Below are positions 11,468-22,948 of a DNA stretch of 64,000 nt, piece after piece. The translations under genes and the position numbers were made by a program. Below the pieces are notes generated by a model. That model was not told where the DNA came from, did not search any database, and was given only the letters and a program-made list of their open reading frames with translations. Positions within the stretch are counted from its first letter, which is position 1. The number at the start of each line of letters is the position of its first letter. Source of the DNA: Saposhnikovia divaricata. Taxonomy: Eukaryota; Streptophyta; Magnoliopsida; Apiales; Apiaceae. The stretch is from positions 17,131,001 through 17,195,000 of the forward strand of contig CM071596.1 of NCBI GenBank assembly GCA_036435485.1, read 5' to 3'.

Positions 11468-12841
11468 AGATCTATCCTCAAGGCTGTCACAACATCACAT
11501 TAATCTGAACAATAGATTAATTATATGAATACAAATAAATTTCTTCAATGATACGGATGATGCACCACTTTTGTATGACAAGAAGGTAGCTATCTCGAAA
11601 GAATGAGAATAACTCTTATTATAACTATTTACTTGACGGATCGGTGAAACTTCTAAGAAGTTGTTGTCAAATAATCTTTTACTGATTTCCAAGAGTTAAT
11701 GAATCTTAAAGGTTTATTGATGGACATAATCAATCTTATTTAACGGTAATGATTCGAACAATGAACCATTGATTTAGAATAAAAGTAGTCGAGATTTGAA
11801 AGATAAATCCGACAGACAGTTACTAAGCTTCCAGCTATCTTGATCAATAAGACTAGCTTTATTGAGAAAAATGAGGGATCACTTTACATAATAGAATCGA
11901 CAGAGATTGTTAAAAGAAATTCGGATCCAATATAAAACAGGGTTACTACTAAAATGTAATAAATACTCGATGCAGAGATATTATCGCTAACGTGAAGATA
12001 AATGGGCAACAAGATTACTTAAGAGGTAATCAGTAATCACATAAGAAATAAATTCACAACCAATTTCATAAAAATTCCTAAAGAGTAGAGAAAAGAGTGA
12101 ACTTGCCTCAGTTCTGGTGCTCGACTAAATCCACTTACAACTCAAACTCCAAGATTTACAAATCCCGAACTATTTAGGTTTCTAATAAAATATTAATCAA
12201 AAGAAATAGCTCACTATACTTTACAAATAAAATGTTGCTCCAAATTTACACTATATTCATTTATATTAATAAATAAATATTTATTCCGTTCATACCCAAA
12301 TTAGTATATAAAAACTCGATTCACAAAATCCTTAATAACTATGAATATTTAAATATTCACAACTCTTAAAGTTTTTGAAATAATATGATTCTCAATCCTC
12401 GAATATTAAATTATTTCTTTATCAATAAACCCTCTTAACCAATTATAAGTAATAAATTCAAAAACAATTATCTAAACACCATTTTAACCCTTAGTTTATT
12501 ATTAGTATCATTATTCTAATCGGCTCCATTTCATTAATCCCTCTTCAGTTTATTCTCTAGTTATCTACCTATTTATCAATACAATTACTAAGAGTATTTT
12601 ACAAGTAATCCATCGATTTATTAAAATTTCCCTCCCCAAATTTTTACTCTTCAAATCATTATTATAAATACTTTCACCTTTTATTCTATCTATTTAATTA
12701 TTACTATTATTATTACTATGATTTTACTAAACTGCCCTTCCCCCTCTTCCTCCACTCTATCTACTGCTTCCCCTCGCTTACCAGTTTCCCGTCGAGCCGC
12801 CGGCCGGAGAATTTCCCGGCTGTCGTCCTCCCCAGCCCATA

Positions 12842-12846
<5 letters not shown>

Positions 12847-12891
<45 letters not shown>
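12847..12891. repeat. (TC)n microsatellite
   Basis: About 22 TC units inside the solo LTR. They account for the serine/leucine-rich and arginine/glutamate-rich spurious ORFs on the two strands. Confidence 0.95.
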
Positions 12892-12894
<3 letters not shown>

Positions 12895-14917
12895 CTATCT
12901 CTCTTCTTTCCCTCTTGTTTTTCCCCTGTCGCGCAACCACCACAACTACCCCCAACGATGGTGGCTTCCCGTCCCTGTCACACCGTACGCATGCCAGGCA
13001 ATCCCACCCACGCATACACCAACACCCATACGCACACCTCACATCAACACGCCTTCACCCATTCCACACCTCTCCTCCCTCCGCCTTACTGCAGCCCAAA
13101 CTCACCACCACCGCCGGCGACTACTGCGCGGCGGTTCCTCCGACTACAGCCTCCAACGGCTGCGAAACCTCCCCCAAAACAGTTCACCCAACCCAAATTC
13201 CTTTTACTGCCATAATTTTATTCAATTAGTTTAGAAATTGAAAAGCCCTAATTTGTAAGAACCCTATTTTTTTTTCTTTTGTTTATGAGCTGGTACTTTA
13301 TCAATTGGGCCCCTAATTCTTTTTTTTTTTCTACACAGATCTTAAATTTCCAAATTCTATACACCCCCTTTACTAAGTACACACAACCACTATAATTTGT
13401 ACATAAGAACTAATAAAGGCGTGCTTAATAGCTGACAAATCAGAAATTAGAATCAATAACCAACCATCAACAACTTAGTAATAATATTTACTATTATCCA
13501 TAAACACTGAACCACATACAATGCCAATTAAGAGTTGTAAGTAAAGCAATTACCTTCTTGAACAAAGCCGAGCCCACCACTGCTAAAACGAAGTCGTCCA
13601 CACCGACTAAACTTCCTAACTTATATCCACTTATAAAAATTAATATGAATAATATTTTAAGCTTGTAAATTGGCTTCTACCCTTTTCTAGAGAAATGTAT
13701 ATGATTATACAATCCTCATCCTTATCCATAATAATAATTATATCATTAACATAAATTAAATGTAATTAATACGACTTCCTTCAGCATCTATAACGAGATA
13801 AAAATTATACACTAATAATATCACTCGCTTTTTTAAGAAATCAAATGATTAAAATAGCAGTTGGCTAAAATCCGAAAATTTTCAACACACCCATTAGCGA
13901 TTCAACTATTTAATTCAATAAATATTAAAACAACGAAATTTCTTACCAAAATTTTTACGGTCGTTACAGTGATATCCGTATTTTAATAGATATTATTTTA
14001 ATTTATTAAATTATTAACTCATATATGTCATGTAATAAGTTTTTCTCTAAACTAAATCATTCGTTCATTTATTTGGTTTTTGTACACCAAAAATCGTTGA
14101 ATAAAGAGTCGCAGGAAGAAGTGTTGGCATTCGAGGATTCTAATGGGGGTATAATTGAAAAGGTTTGTATTATTTTTAATTAATTATATGTAATTTAAGT
14201 TATTTTGGAAGGTGCTAATACTTTTTTTTGGAAGGTATTAATCAACCAATCAACTAATCATATAGACCATATTTTACTTATAATAGTATAATATATTTTT
14301 AAAAAAATTCTTAATTGTGTAATTACTACTAAAATCTTACAATGTCTAATTTTAAAAAGTCTTGCTTTTTTGAGTCGTAGAATATGTTGATGATCTTCGT
14401 ATTTTAATAGGTATTTTAAATTTATTATATTAATAGCCCATATATGTCTTGTCATAACGTTTTTTCTAAATTAAACTATTTGTTGAGTTATTTGGTTGAG
14501 AAAACTAGGCATGAGGACAACCTCAGCGATGTCTTCTAAGGTTATAAGTGATTTGTACTTAAAAGTAAGGGGCCCCGCAGTGGCATTTTTATAAATATAA
14601 ACTTTTTTTAGTGATTTTACATAAATACCCTCAAATTTATATTAAAAATATTTTAACATCATGTAGAACCCTGAGGTCATCCTCAGGCACATGAAACCCA
14701 TTTGGTTTTTGTACACCAAAAATCTTTTAATAAAGAGTCGTAGGATTAAGTGTGGGCCTGCGAAGATTCTAATCGGGGTATAATTGAAAAGGTTTATATT
14801 ATTTTGAATTAATTATATGTAATTTAATTTATTTTGTAAGGTGCTAATACTTTTTTGGAAGGTGTTAACCAACCAACTAACAAAATAGACCTTGTTTTGC
14901 TTATAATAATGAGATTA

Positions 14918-15105
14918 GGGAGCCTAAGATATGTCTTAGGTAAGTTCCCTAAGATATACAATTTTATATGCAAATATGGGGGCACATTTTTGTAAAATCA
15001 AGATTTATTTAAAATATTATTAATTAGCCCTACGGGCCAAGTAAATTTTAAAGCTTGTTTTTTAAGTATCTCAGGAAACTTTCGTGAGATACATCACAAG
15101 TTCCT
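14918..15105. mobile_element. MITE-like insertion related to 16924-17100
   Basis: Inside one array unit. It starts GGGAGCCTAAGATATGTCTT and ends with a partly complementary TCAGGAAACTTTCGTGAGATAC stretch. Wording and length match the better preserved MITE at 16924-17100. Ends are approximate. Confidence 0.4.
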
Positions 15106-16769
15106 TTTTCTCTATAATAATATAGTATAGATTTCAATTAATTATATATAATTTAATTTATTTTGGAAGGTGCTGATACTTTTTTGAAAGGTGTTAACCA
15201 ACTAAACAACTAACCAAATAGACCTTGTTTTGCATATAATAGTATTGTATTCAATTAAATATTATTATAAAAAATTTTCTTAAGTGTGTAATTACTACCA
15301 AAATCATACAATGTCTTATTTTTAAAGTCATACTTTTTTGATTTTTCGGTCCGTAAAATGTGTTCGTGATATCCGTATTTTAATAGGTATTTTTAAATTT
15401 ATTATATTGTTAACCAATATATGTCATGTTATAAGTTTTTTTTTATCCTAAGTTATTTGTTGAGTCATTTGGTTTTTGTACACCAAAAATCGTAGAATAA
15501 AGAGTCGTAGGAAAAAATGTGGGCCAGTGAGGATTTTATCGAGGGATACTTGAAAAGGTTTATATTATTTTCAATTAATTATATGTAATTTAATTTATTT
15601 TTCAAGGTGCTAATATTTTTTTGGAAGGTGTTAACCAACCAACTAACCAAATAGACCCTATTTGGCCTATAATAGTACAATATAGATTTATTTTAATAAT
15701 TTTTCTTTATTAATTTTAATTTTACGTATATTCCATATTTATTTTTTAACATAAATTAATATTGTTAATTTAATATAATTTTTAAATTTATTGTTAAACA
15801 TCTTAAGAATTCAATAAATATTTTTAAAAAAATATTTCTTTTTACAATCCGTAAATATGTTGGTGATATTTGTATTTTAATAGCTATTTTTTAAATTTAT
15901 TATATTATTAACTCATATATGTCATGTCATAAGTTTTTTTCTAAACTAAATTATTTGTTGAGTTATTTGGTTTTTGTACACCAAAAATCATTGAATAAAG
16001 TGTCGTAGGAAGAAGTGTGGGCCTCGAGGATTCTAATCGGGTTATAATTCAAAAGGTTTGTATTATTTTTTAGTTAATTATATGTAATTTAATTTATTTT
16101 GGAAGGTGCAAATACTTTTTTTGGAAGGTGTTAACCAAACAACCAACTAATCAAATAGATTTTGTTTTGCATATAATAGTCTAATATATTTTTTAAAAAA
16201 AATCTTAATTGTGTAATTACTACTAATATCTTACAATGTCTTATTTTAAAAAGTCTTGCTTTTTTCAGTCCGTAAAATATGTTGGTGATATCAGTATTTT
16301 AATAGGTATTTTTAAATTTATTATATTAATAACCCATATATGTCTTGTCATAAGTTTTTTTCTAAACTAAATTATTTGTTGAGTTATTTGGTTTTGTACA
16401 GCAAAAATCGTTGAATAAAGAGTCATAGGAAGAAGTGTGGAATTGCGAGTATTCTAATCGGGGTATAATTGAAGAGGTTTATATTATTTTTAATTAATTA
16501 TATTCAATTTAATTTATTTTGTAAGGTGCTAATACTTTTTTGGAAGGTGTTAACTAACCAACTAACCAAATAGACATTGTTTTGCTTATAATAATATAGT
16601 GTAGATTATAATTATTTTTATGCAATTTAATTTATTTTGGAAGGTGTTAACTTTTTTTGGAAGGTGTTAACAAATAACCAACTAACCAAATAGAACTTGT
16701 TTTGCTTATAATACTATAGTATAGATTATATGCTTTTATTACTTTTTAACATTAAATTAATTATTTATA

Positions 16770-16796
16770 CTAGCTTATAACCCGTGCAATGCACGG
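16770..16796 (-). other. Helitron 3' terminus: hairpin plus CTAG
   Basis: On the minus strand CCGTGCATTGCACGG is a 7-bp perfect stem with a one-base loop, followed by GTTATAAG and CTAG, then T. This is the 3' signature of Helitrons, for an element that would extend to the right of 16796; its 5' end was not found before Gypsy-B begins at 17251. Confidence 0.6.
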
Positions 16797-16923
16797 TTTC
16801 TTTTTTAATATCTATAATTATATTAATTTATTTAATTTTATATGTTGTTAATTTACATATCAAATTATTGTTAAAAAAGTTGATATATATATATAGAGTG
16901 AGAGAGAAAGAGGGAGAGAAAAA

Positions 16924-17100
16924 GGACCCTGAGATATATCTCAGGTAACTTTTCCTAAGATACATATAAAATAATCTTTAAATCTTGCTGGGTCCGCAGG
17001 GCTAATTAACAATTTCTGAAATTACTAAAATACCCACCCCATTTTTATATATAAAAAGCAGTTATCTCATGGAACTTACCTGAGATATATCTCTGGCTCC
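16924..17100. mobile_element. MITE with imperfect terminal inverted repeats
   Basis: 177 bp. The left end GGACCCTGAGATATATCTCA is matched by the complement of the right end (GGAGCCAGAGATATATCTCA). No ORF. The flanks are AT-rich, and a (TA)n tract follows the right end. Related copies appear at 14918-15105 and possibly 14512-14697. Confidence 0.6.
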
Positions 17101-17103
17101 CTA

Positions 17104-17106
<3 letters not shown>

Positions 17107-17143
<37 letters not shown>
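17107..17143. repeat. (TA)n microsatellite
   Basis: About 18 TA units just right of the MITE. Confidence 0.95.
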
Positions 17144-17144
<1 letters not shown>

Positions 17145-17250
17145 ATTTTACACATTCAATTTAATATTTATGCTCTATCTTGAATTCTTAAAAGTTGATT
17201 TGGACGATTTTACATCCCACATGAAATTAACAAATAATCTTTAATTTAAT

Positions 17251-17903
17251 TAATAGGCTAGAAATAGCCCAGGCCCAATTAGGCTCAACTTTAAGCCCAA
17301 GGCTACAAGCAAAATCATCTCATGAGAGTAAGAGCAGCCCAGCCCAGGGTAATGGGCCCGAGCCCGGAGCCAGCTCTACGTGGCGTGGTCCCCACCCCAG
17401 ACTAGGGGACCCCAGATTGATGACACCCAGCACACGTGGCACCCCAGCTCAGCCAACGTCCCTACACCTGGCGCTGACCAACACTAAAAGCCAAAGTACA
17501 ACACGTGTCAAATCATATCTACCACAGTACCGCCACGCTCTGGTCAACGGTCTCCGCAATTTGGGACACGTGTCCCACATCCCGGGAATTGAGCGGCCGG
17601 TCCCCCGATCCAACGGCCAGGGGAAGAGGTAACCTACCCCTAAAACCCTAAGCCTAAGGCTATAAATACCCCTAGGAAATAGGGTTTAGGGGTTAACCAT
17701 TATTACACACCTGCACACATTTATTACTCTTGTGATACTTTACTTGATCATTATCTCCCAAAGCCAACTCTTATTCTCACGCCGGAGGCACCTCGGGGCC
17801 AAACCCCCCCTCCGGTGTTGTTTTGCAGATACCCCACCACAGCTACACCCCTTCCGAGGTAGGAGTTGGCGAGGAAGGACCCGATCGAGATTCGGAGTTA
17901 TCA
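17251..17903 (+). repeat. Gypsy-B 5' LTR
   Basis: 653 bp from TAATAGGCTAG (TGATAGGCTAG in the 3' copy) to GGAGTTATCA. TATA box at 17661-17668 (TATAAATA). U3 holds a cluster of ACGT-core motifs: TACGTGGC near 17377, CACACGTGGC at 17431, ACACGTGTCA at 17501 and the palindrome GACACGTGTC at 17565-17574. Confidence 0.95.
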
Positions 17904-17922
17904 TTGGCGCTAGAAGGAGGGC
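17904..17922 (+). other. Gypsy-B primer-binding site
   Basis: TTGGCGCTAGAAGGAGGGC directly after the LTR end TTATCA. Its position makes it the PBS; the tRNA was not assigned. Confidence 0.75.
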
Positions 17923-17984
17923 TGAACCCCGAACCCCAAAACCCCGAACTAAACAAACAAGCTAGGAAGTAGGGCTGGGAAAAA

Positions 17985-18153
17985 AATTCGGAAAATCCGA
18001 TATCCGTTCGAAATATCTGCATTCGTATCCGAGAAAAAGCGGATATTATCCGTATCCGTAACAAAACGGATATTATCCGTATCTGCATCCGACAAATACG
18101 GATACGAATATGGATATTGGCATATTCGTATCCGAAAATATCCGCATCCGAAA

Positions 18154-18155
<2 letters not shown>
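17985..18155. repeat. hAT-1 left subterminal TATCCG repeats
   Basis: More than ten copies of TATCCG or CGGATA and one-base variants in about 170 bp next to the left TIR, followed by a (TA)n stretch. Confidence 0.85.
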
Positions 18156-18186
<31 letters not shown>

Positions 18187-19550
18187 TATATATATATATA
18201 TAATTTTTTTAAAATTTAATAATATATTGTTAATATAAATTTTATAATATATTCTCACTTACTATATAAACTAATTGTAATTAAGGACTTTAAGGTTAAG
18301 ATTTGAGAAGACCGTAAGTCTTTAACATTAAAAAATTATTAATTTTGAACAAAAAAAAAAAGAAAAAATATGTTACAGACTTACATAATTACTAATTAGT
18401 TAATTACATTTACATTACAGTCGACTAGTCGAGTCAGTATAGAATCCTAAATCCTGAAGTCTCAAAAACCTAATCGCCGCCCCCTTACTCCTCAGGCCTT
18501 ACTCCTCACCTCAGTCCTCAGTATCGAATCCGCCTCTCGCACTCGCAGTGTCGCAGTAATCAATCCGCCATCTTATATCTCAGATTCAATCCTATTTCGA
18601 CTACTTCATTTAAGGTATGTTATTTAAACTTCTCCTAATTGAGTATTCATTATTCATTTAGTTCTTGTAATAATTATTAGATTCTTCTATATTAAACAAT
18701 GTTCAAACACGACCGATTGGGTTTCAGATTTTATTGACGAATTTGATTGGGTTTCAGATTTAATTGACGAATTTGATTGGGTTTCAGAATTAGGAGAAGT
18801 TAGTAAATGTATTTGCTGGACAATTTTTACATTTAGTTGCTACACTGTTGATGAATTTACATTTAGTAAATGTTATAGATGATTTCTTAAACGTTCTTAA
18901 TGTAGTGCCAATTTACATTTAACTTCCACAGAGAGGTAATAAAAATATGAGTGGCTCGTGTTCAAATTTTGTGTTGATGTATTATAATAATTTATAATAA
19001 TCGAACATTAATTAATTTGTGTGATTATAGAAATCGAATTTTAACCAAATCTAATAGTGTATTTAACAAACCGAAACTTTGGCCAAATGCTATTGTGTTG
19101 TGTTATTAATATTTTTATTTATTTATTTTAGCTAGTACTTGACCTGTTTTAAGTAGAGAGAATAAAAAACAAAACCAAAAAATAAATAAGTAAAGTTCAT
19201 ATATATAATAATCTGGTGGGTACAGACAGGGCAAGTGAAGGAATATGGAAGTGGTAGGGAATACATGTAAAAAGGCTGCTGATTATACATATTATAAATT
19301 CTACTAGTACATTATAATAATAACTAGGCAGTCATCTAGGGGTTCTCTTCTTGTCCTTCCAGGTGCACTGGTGCTTCTTACTAAATTCTATATTCTTCTC
19401 CTAACTTCTCCTAATTGACGAATTTGATTGGGTTTCAGATTTAACACGACCGATTGTTCAAACAGTGAATAATGGAACAAGGTATTATCTTACATTTACT
19501 CTTTGCAATGATTTAAACAATGTTTATATTATAATGTTTAGATTAGAAGC

Positions 19551-21777
19551 ATGATGTTTGACTGTTTGTTGTGGGAAACTGAAGGAAATGGTTCAGGAGG
19601 TTCCGCATCATCAAACTCTGTTGGCATGGTATCGACTAAATGTGGTGCAAATATGTCTCAGAATGATCAAGATTGTACTGTCATCTCACAAGAAGATTTG
19701 GCTAGTCAAAAGAAACAAGCCAAGCAACCAGTTGTCAAGAAACAGAAGGTATTAACATCTGCTGTTTGGGAGCACTTCGATCGTATCAAAACTGAAACTG
19801 AAGAAGGTACGAATAAGGTTGATGCTATTTGTAAGTACTGTCATCAAAATTTTAATGGGGCAAGTGATCACGGAACAACTCATCTGAAAAATCACATAAA
19901 AAGTTGTCGAATGAGAATAATAAAAATTCCCATTTCTCAAAAGCTTTTAGGAAAGAAAGTTAGTAGTGAGGATTCCCAACCCAAATTAGGAGTTCACAAG
20001 TTTGATCATGCTACGGAGAGAGCTTTGTATGCTAAAATGATTGCTAAGCATGATTTGTCTTATTCTATGGCCGAGTATGATTATTTTCGTCTTTGGATTT
20101 CTTATGTAATGCCTTCTTACAAGCACCGGACTAGGAAAACAGTAAAATCAGACCTGGTTGATGTGTATACGGCTGAGAAAGAGAGAATTTATAATGAAAT
20201 TGAAAATTTGAATTGTAGAGTCAGTCTTACCACTGATGGGTGGAAACCCAAACATCAAAACCGATCCTACTTTTGTGTCACTTGTCACTATATTGATGAT
20301 CTTTGGGTTTTGCACAAACGGATTATTTCTTTCCGTGTAGTTCCATACCCACATCAAGGTGTTAATCTAAGTGAGTGGTTAAAAGAGAGAATATTGGAGT
20401 GGAATATTGATAAAAAGCTATCTTCGGTTGTCGTTGATAATGCTTCTAATAATTTAGGGATGCTTTCGGGTATTAAAACTTGGTTAAATGGGAAAAAGGC
20501 ACTTGTTCATAATGGTGACATGTTTCACATGCGATGTGTACCACACATTCTTAATTTGATTGTGAAGAGTGGGTTAGAAATGTTAGATCCATTAATTGAG
20601 AAGATACAAAAAACTGCAAAATATATAGGATCATCGGCGCATAGGGATGAGAAGTTCACTATTGCCTTGTCTCAAACCAAATTGAATACTATGCGACGCA
20701 TCCCTTTAGATGTTGACACCCGTTGGAACTCAACTTACGAAATGCTTGTTGCATCTCTTGAACTCCGTCCTGCCATTGAACGTCTAAAAGAATTAGACAA
20801 TGAATATAAATTTTTGCCTTCAGAAATTGAGTGGGAAAATGGGATAAAAGTGTGTGAGTGTTTGAAGATCTTTTCAGATATAACCAAAAAACATTCGGGT
20901 GTCAAATATCCAACTGCAAATCTGTTTTTTATTGATGTGATTCAAATTCGGAGAAGCATTAAAACTTGGGCTGAATCAAGTGATGATTGGATAAATTTGA
21001 TGGCATCAAAAATGCAACTTAAGTTTAACAAATATTGGGATGAATGCAATAAGTTGTTAACTGTTGCTGTTGTTCTTGATCCTAGATACAAGATGATCAT
21101 AGTCTCATTTGCATACAAGGGTATTTATGATCATCGTGCTGATTTTTATGTAGAGGAGGTACGTGAGTTTTTAATGCAGATTTTTAATGAATATTCTGAT
21201 CAATTTGGGAAAAATAGTGAGTTTGTGGAAAGTTCTTGTTCGGGCAGCGGGGGAATGGCAGGAAGTTCTGTTGGTGGAGAATGGTTGGGTAGTTTTCAGG
21301 ATTTTGTTGTAAGTAATAATTTTGGGGAGCACACTAAAAAAAGTGAGTTGGATGAATACTTAAAAGAGGGCTTGTTTCCCATGGATAATGGAGTTGAATT
21401 TGACATTCTAAATTGGTGGAAACTGAACGGTCCTAAATTTCCAATACTTGCACGGATGGCTCGGGATATACTAGCTATACCAACTTCTTCGGTTGCATCT
21501 GAGAATTCTTTTAGCAAGTGTAGGAGAATAATCACGGATACTCGTTCCTCACTACATTCTGAATCCGTTGAAACCTTAATGTGCGTCAAAGATTGGCTCC
21601 CGGATATTAAAGATGGTATGTTATTAATTGCTTTTAAGTTTTTTAAATTTTGTACTGGTCCATGAATTTGAATTTTTACTCTTTAATTTTGCTACAGGTC
21701 ATTCTGAAAAAGATGTTGAAAATGATTCATCTGTGCCGTTTGATTCGAGCTACAAAGATTGGGATTTAGATTTTTAA
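19551..21777 (+). CDS. hAT transposase, BED zinc finger and hATC domains (RICESLEEPER/DAYSLEEPER-like)
   Basis: Two exons: 19551-21615 and 21698-21777, with an 82-bp GT..AG intron (GTATGT donor, TTGCTACAG acceptor); joined length about 714 residues, normal for the family. The first exon alone is open for 704 codons, the last ones reading into the intron. A BED finger lies at about residues 70-120 (C94, C97, H115, C119). The transposase core shows TTDGWKPKHQNRS near residue 228, VVDNASNN near 296 and a SENSFS glutamate near 650. The C-terminal hATC dimerisation domain spans about 600-685 (LNWWKLN, FPILARMARDILAIP). It should cut and rejoin element ends in the nucleus. The start is chosen as the first ATG; 19554 is equally possible. 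A 5' UTR exon with donor near 18616 is plausible. No stops or frameshifts were seen, though activity is untested; domesticated relatives exist, but TIRs and TSD argue that this is a transposon copy. Confidence 0.93.
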
Positions 21778-22739
21778 GTAAATCTAAAAATTAAAGGTTA
21801 TTTCCTGTCACCTGTCATCATTCTTGTGTTTCTACTCTATAATACAATGCTTGTCAGTAGCTGTTCTTTTTTTTTATTCTGCTTTCTTTTTGTCTGTTAG
21901 TAACTTTCATGGAGTAGTTCTATTATACTTTGTGCTACATTTATAACTGAAGCATGCTGCATCAGCTGACTGAGTGATGCTTGTTTTTAGTTTCCATGTC
22001 TGCTTTTCTGACTTATGTTTGTGTTTTTGGAAGAAGCAAACAAGTATATGTCTGCATACAGATGGTAAATATAATATATAGTACATGATTAAGATTTGAA
22101 ATCTGATATTTAGTATATGATTAAGATTGTCTACTTAGTCTTGTCATAATGTCTTCGATACAGTAAGGCAATATATCTCCTTTTCATAATTTGTTATATA
22201 CACATTTATCCTCAATTTTTGTAGTATAATGATTTCTTGTTGATTTTTTGCTTTTATCACTGCAAAGAGTTTCAATTTTATGTAGGATCAAGATCTAGTT
22301 TATATTTTGGTAATTTATGCAGGATAGTGTTGATGAAATTGCATGTATGTTTATTGAGTTAGGTGCTCGTAAACTGTATTAATTGTGTAGTTAACCTGCA
22401 AGCTGCAACTCATTTTGTTTGTATGCTTTTCTCAGGTTCTGCATTTACCAACTGGGAAGGACTAAACTAAAGAGTATGCTAATGGCCAGTGCTACAATGT
22501 TGCTGATCGTTGGCCTGTGGGCTGAAGAAATGCTTTTTTTATTTATTCAAAACTGTTGCAGACAAATTTAGAACTTTTGATATGATTTATTTTGTTAAAA
22601 AAATGGTTTGAATGCTAAAACTTATGTAACGAATGTTGGTTGGTTGCTGTTAACTTGTGATCTGATGTATTTTGTTAAAAAAATGGCTTGAATGCCAAAA
22701 ATTATGTCTCAATTTTTTTATTTTTTTTTTGCACTGCTT

Positions 22740-22900
22740 GAAAAACGGATCCGGATAATATCCGTATCCGGATATATATCCGACGGATACGAATCCGAAT
22801 ATTTTCCTTCCGTTTTTCCCGGATACGGATACGAATCCGGATATGATTTTAAACTCCCGGATACGGATCCGGATATAGTACAATTCGTATCCTAATTATC
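22740..22900. repeat. hAT-1 right subterminal TATCCG repeats
   Basis: Clustered TATCCG, ATCCGGATA and CGGATACG copies beside the right TIR, mirroring the left end. Confidence 0.85.
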
Positions 22901-22948
22901 CGATTCCCAGCCCTGCTAGGAAGACCCGAACCACTCAAAACCACAACC

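Larger units (their letters stand above)
9916..13968 (-). mobile_element. Solo LTR, Tekay/Del-like, with 5-bp TSD
   Basis: 4053 bp bounded by TGTAACG and CGTTACA with a perfect GTGAT duplication (9911-9915 and 13969-13973), inserted into one repeat unit: the flanks rejoin to the sequence seen in other units (GTTGGTGATATCCGTATT). In sense (minus) it begins TGTAACGACC and ends GGTTTGGGGGCGTTACA like the block at 2301-5540. It contains a (TC)n run, a CT-rich leader-like stretch (12710-13215) and a nested TRIM. No PBS, polypurine tract or polyprotein, hence solo LTR. ORFs at 12718-13229 are low-complexity and not supported as genes. Confidence 0.8.
8798..16725 (-). mobile_element. Helitron-like block with repeated 5' termini, split by a solo LTR
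   Basis: Minus-strand reading. The 5' end at 16725 is TCTATACTATAGTATTATAA preceded by A, matching plant Helitron 5' ends; the 3' end at 8798 is GCTATAAGCTAG followed by T, with a degenerate hairpin (GGGTTAC/GCGC region) upstream. Without the nested solo LTR (9916-13968) the block is about 3.9 kb. No Rep/helicase ORF, so non-autonomous if real. It consists largely of divergent repeat units. Confidence is limited because the 3' hairpin is eroded. Confidence 0.5.
9400..16725. repeat. Array of about six diverged 420-760 bp units (interrupted)
   Basis: The landmark GTACACCAAAAATC recurs near 9529, 14084, 14708, 15478, 15975 and 16396 (last copy GTACAGCAAAAATC), each followed by an AATAAAG..GTCGTAGGA block, GGTGCTAATACTTTTTTGG, ACCAACTAACCAAATAGA and an ATAATAGTATA stretch. 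Removing the 4.05-kb solo LTR, spacing is about 500, 620, 770, 500 and 420 bp. Units are diverged and some carry small insertions (14512-14697, 14918-15105). No coding capacity. Confidence 0.75.
17970..22915 (+). mobile_element. hAT-1: hAT DNA transposon with open transposase
   Basis: 4946 bp inserted in the Gypsy-B leader. A perfect 8-bp duplication CTAGGAAG flanks it (17962-17969 and 22916-22923). Ends are TAGGGCTGGGAA and, as complement, CAGGGCTGGGAA, differing only in the first base. Both subterminal regions are filled with TATCCG/CGGATA copies in both orientations, likely transposase binding sites. It carries one transposase gene (19551-21777). TSD length, TIR and protein agree on hAT. 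The matched duplication and open ORF suggest a fairly recent insertion. Confidence 0.95.

Noticed and set aside
10857..11508. Two near-identical ORFs (MHQQIMIFWGPVVG)
   Set aside because: They are the two LTRs of the TRIM in translation, not genes.
12718..13229. Overlapping ORFs of 93-165 codons on both strands
   Set aside because: Driven by the (TC)n run and CT/CA-rich leader sequence inside a solo LTR; low complexity and no domain.
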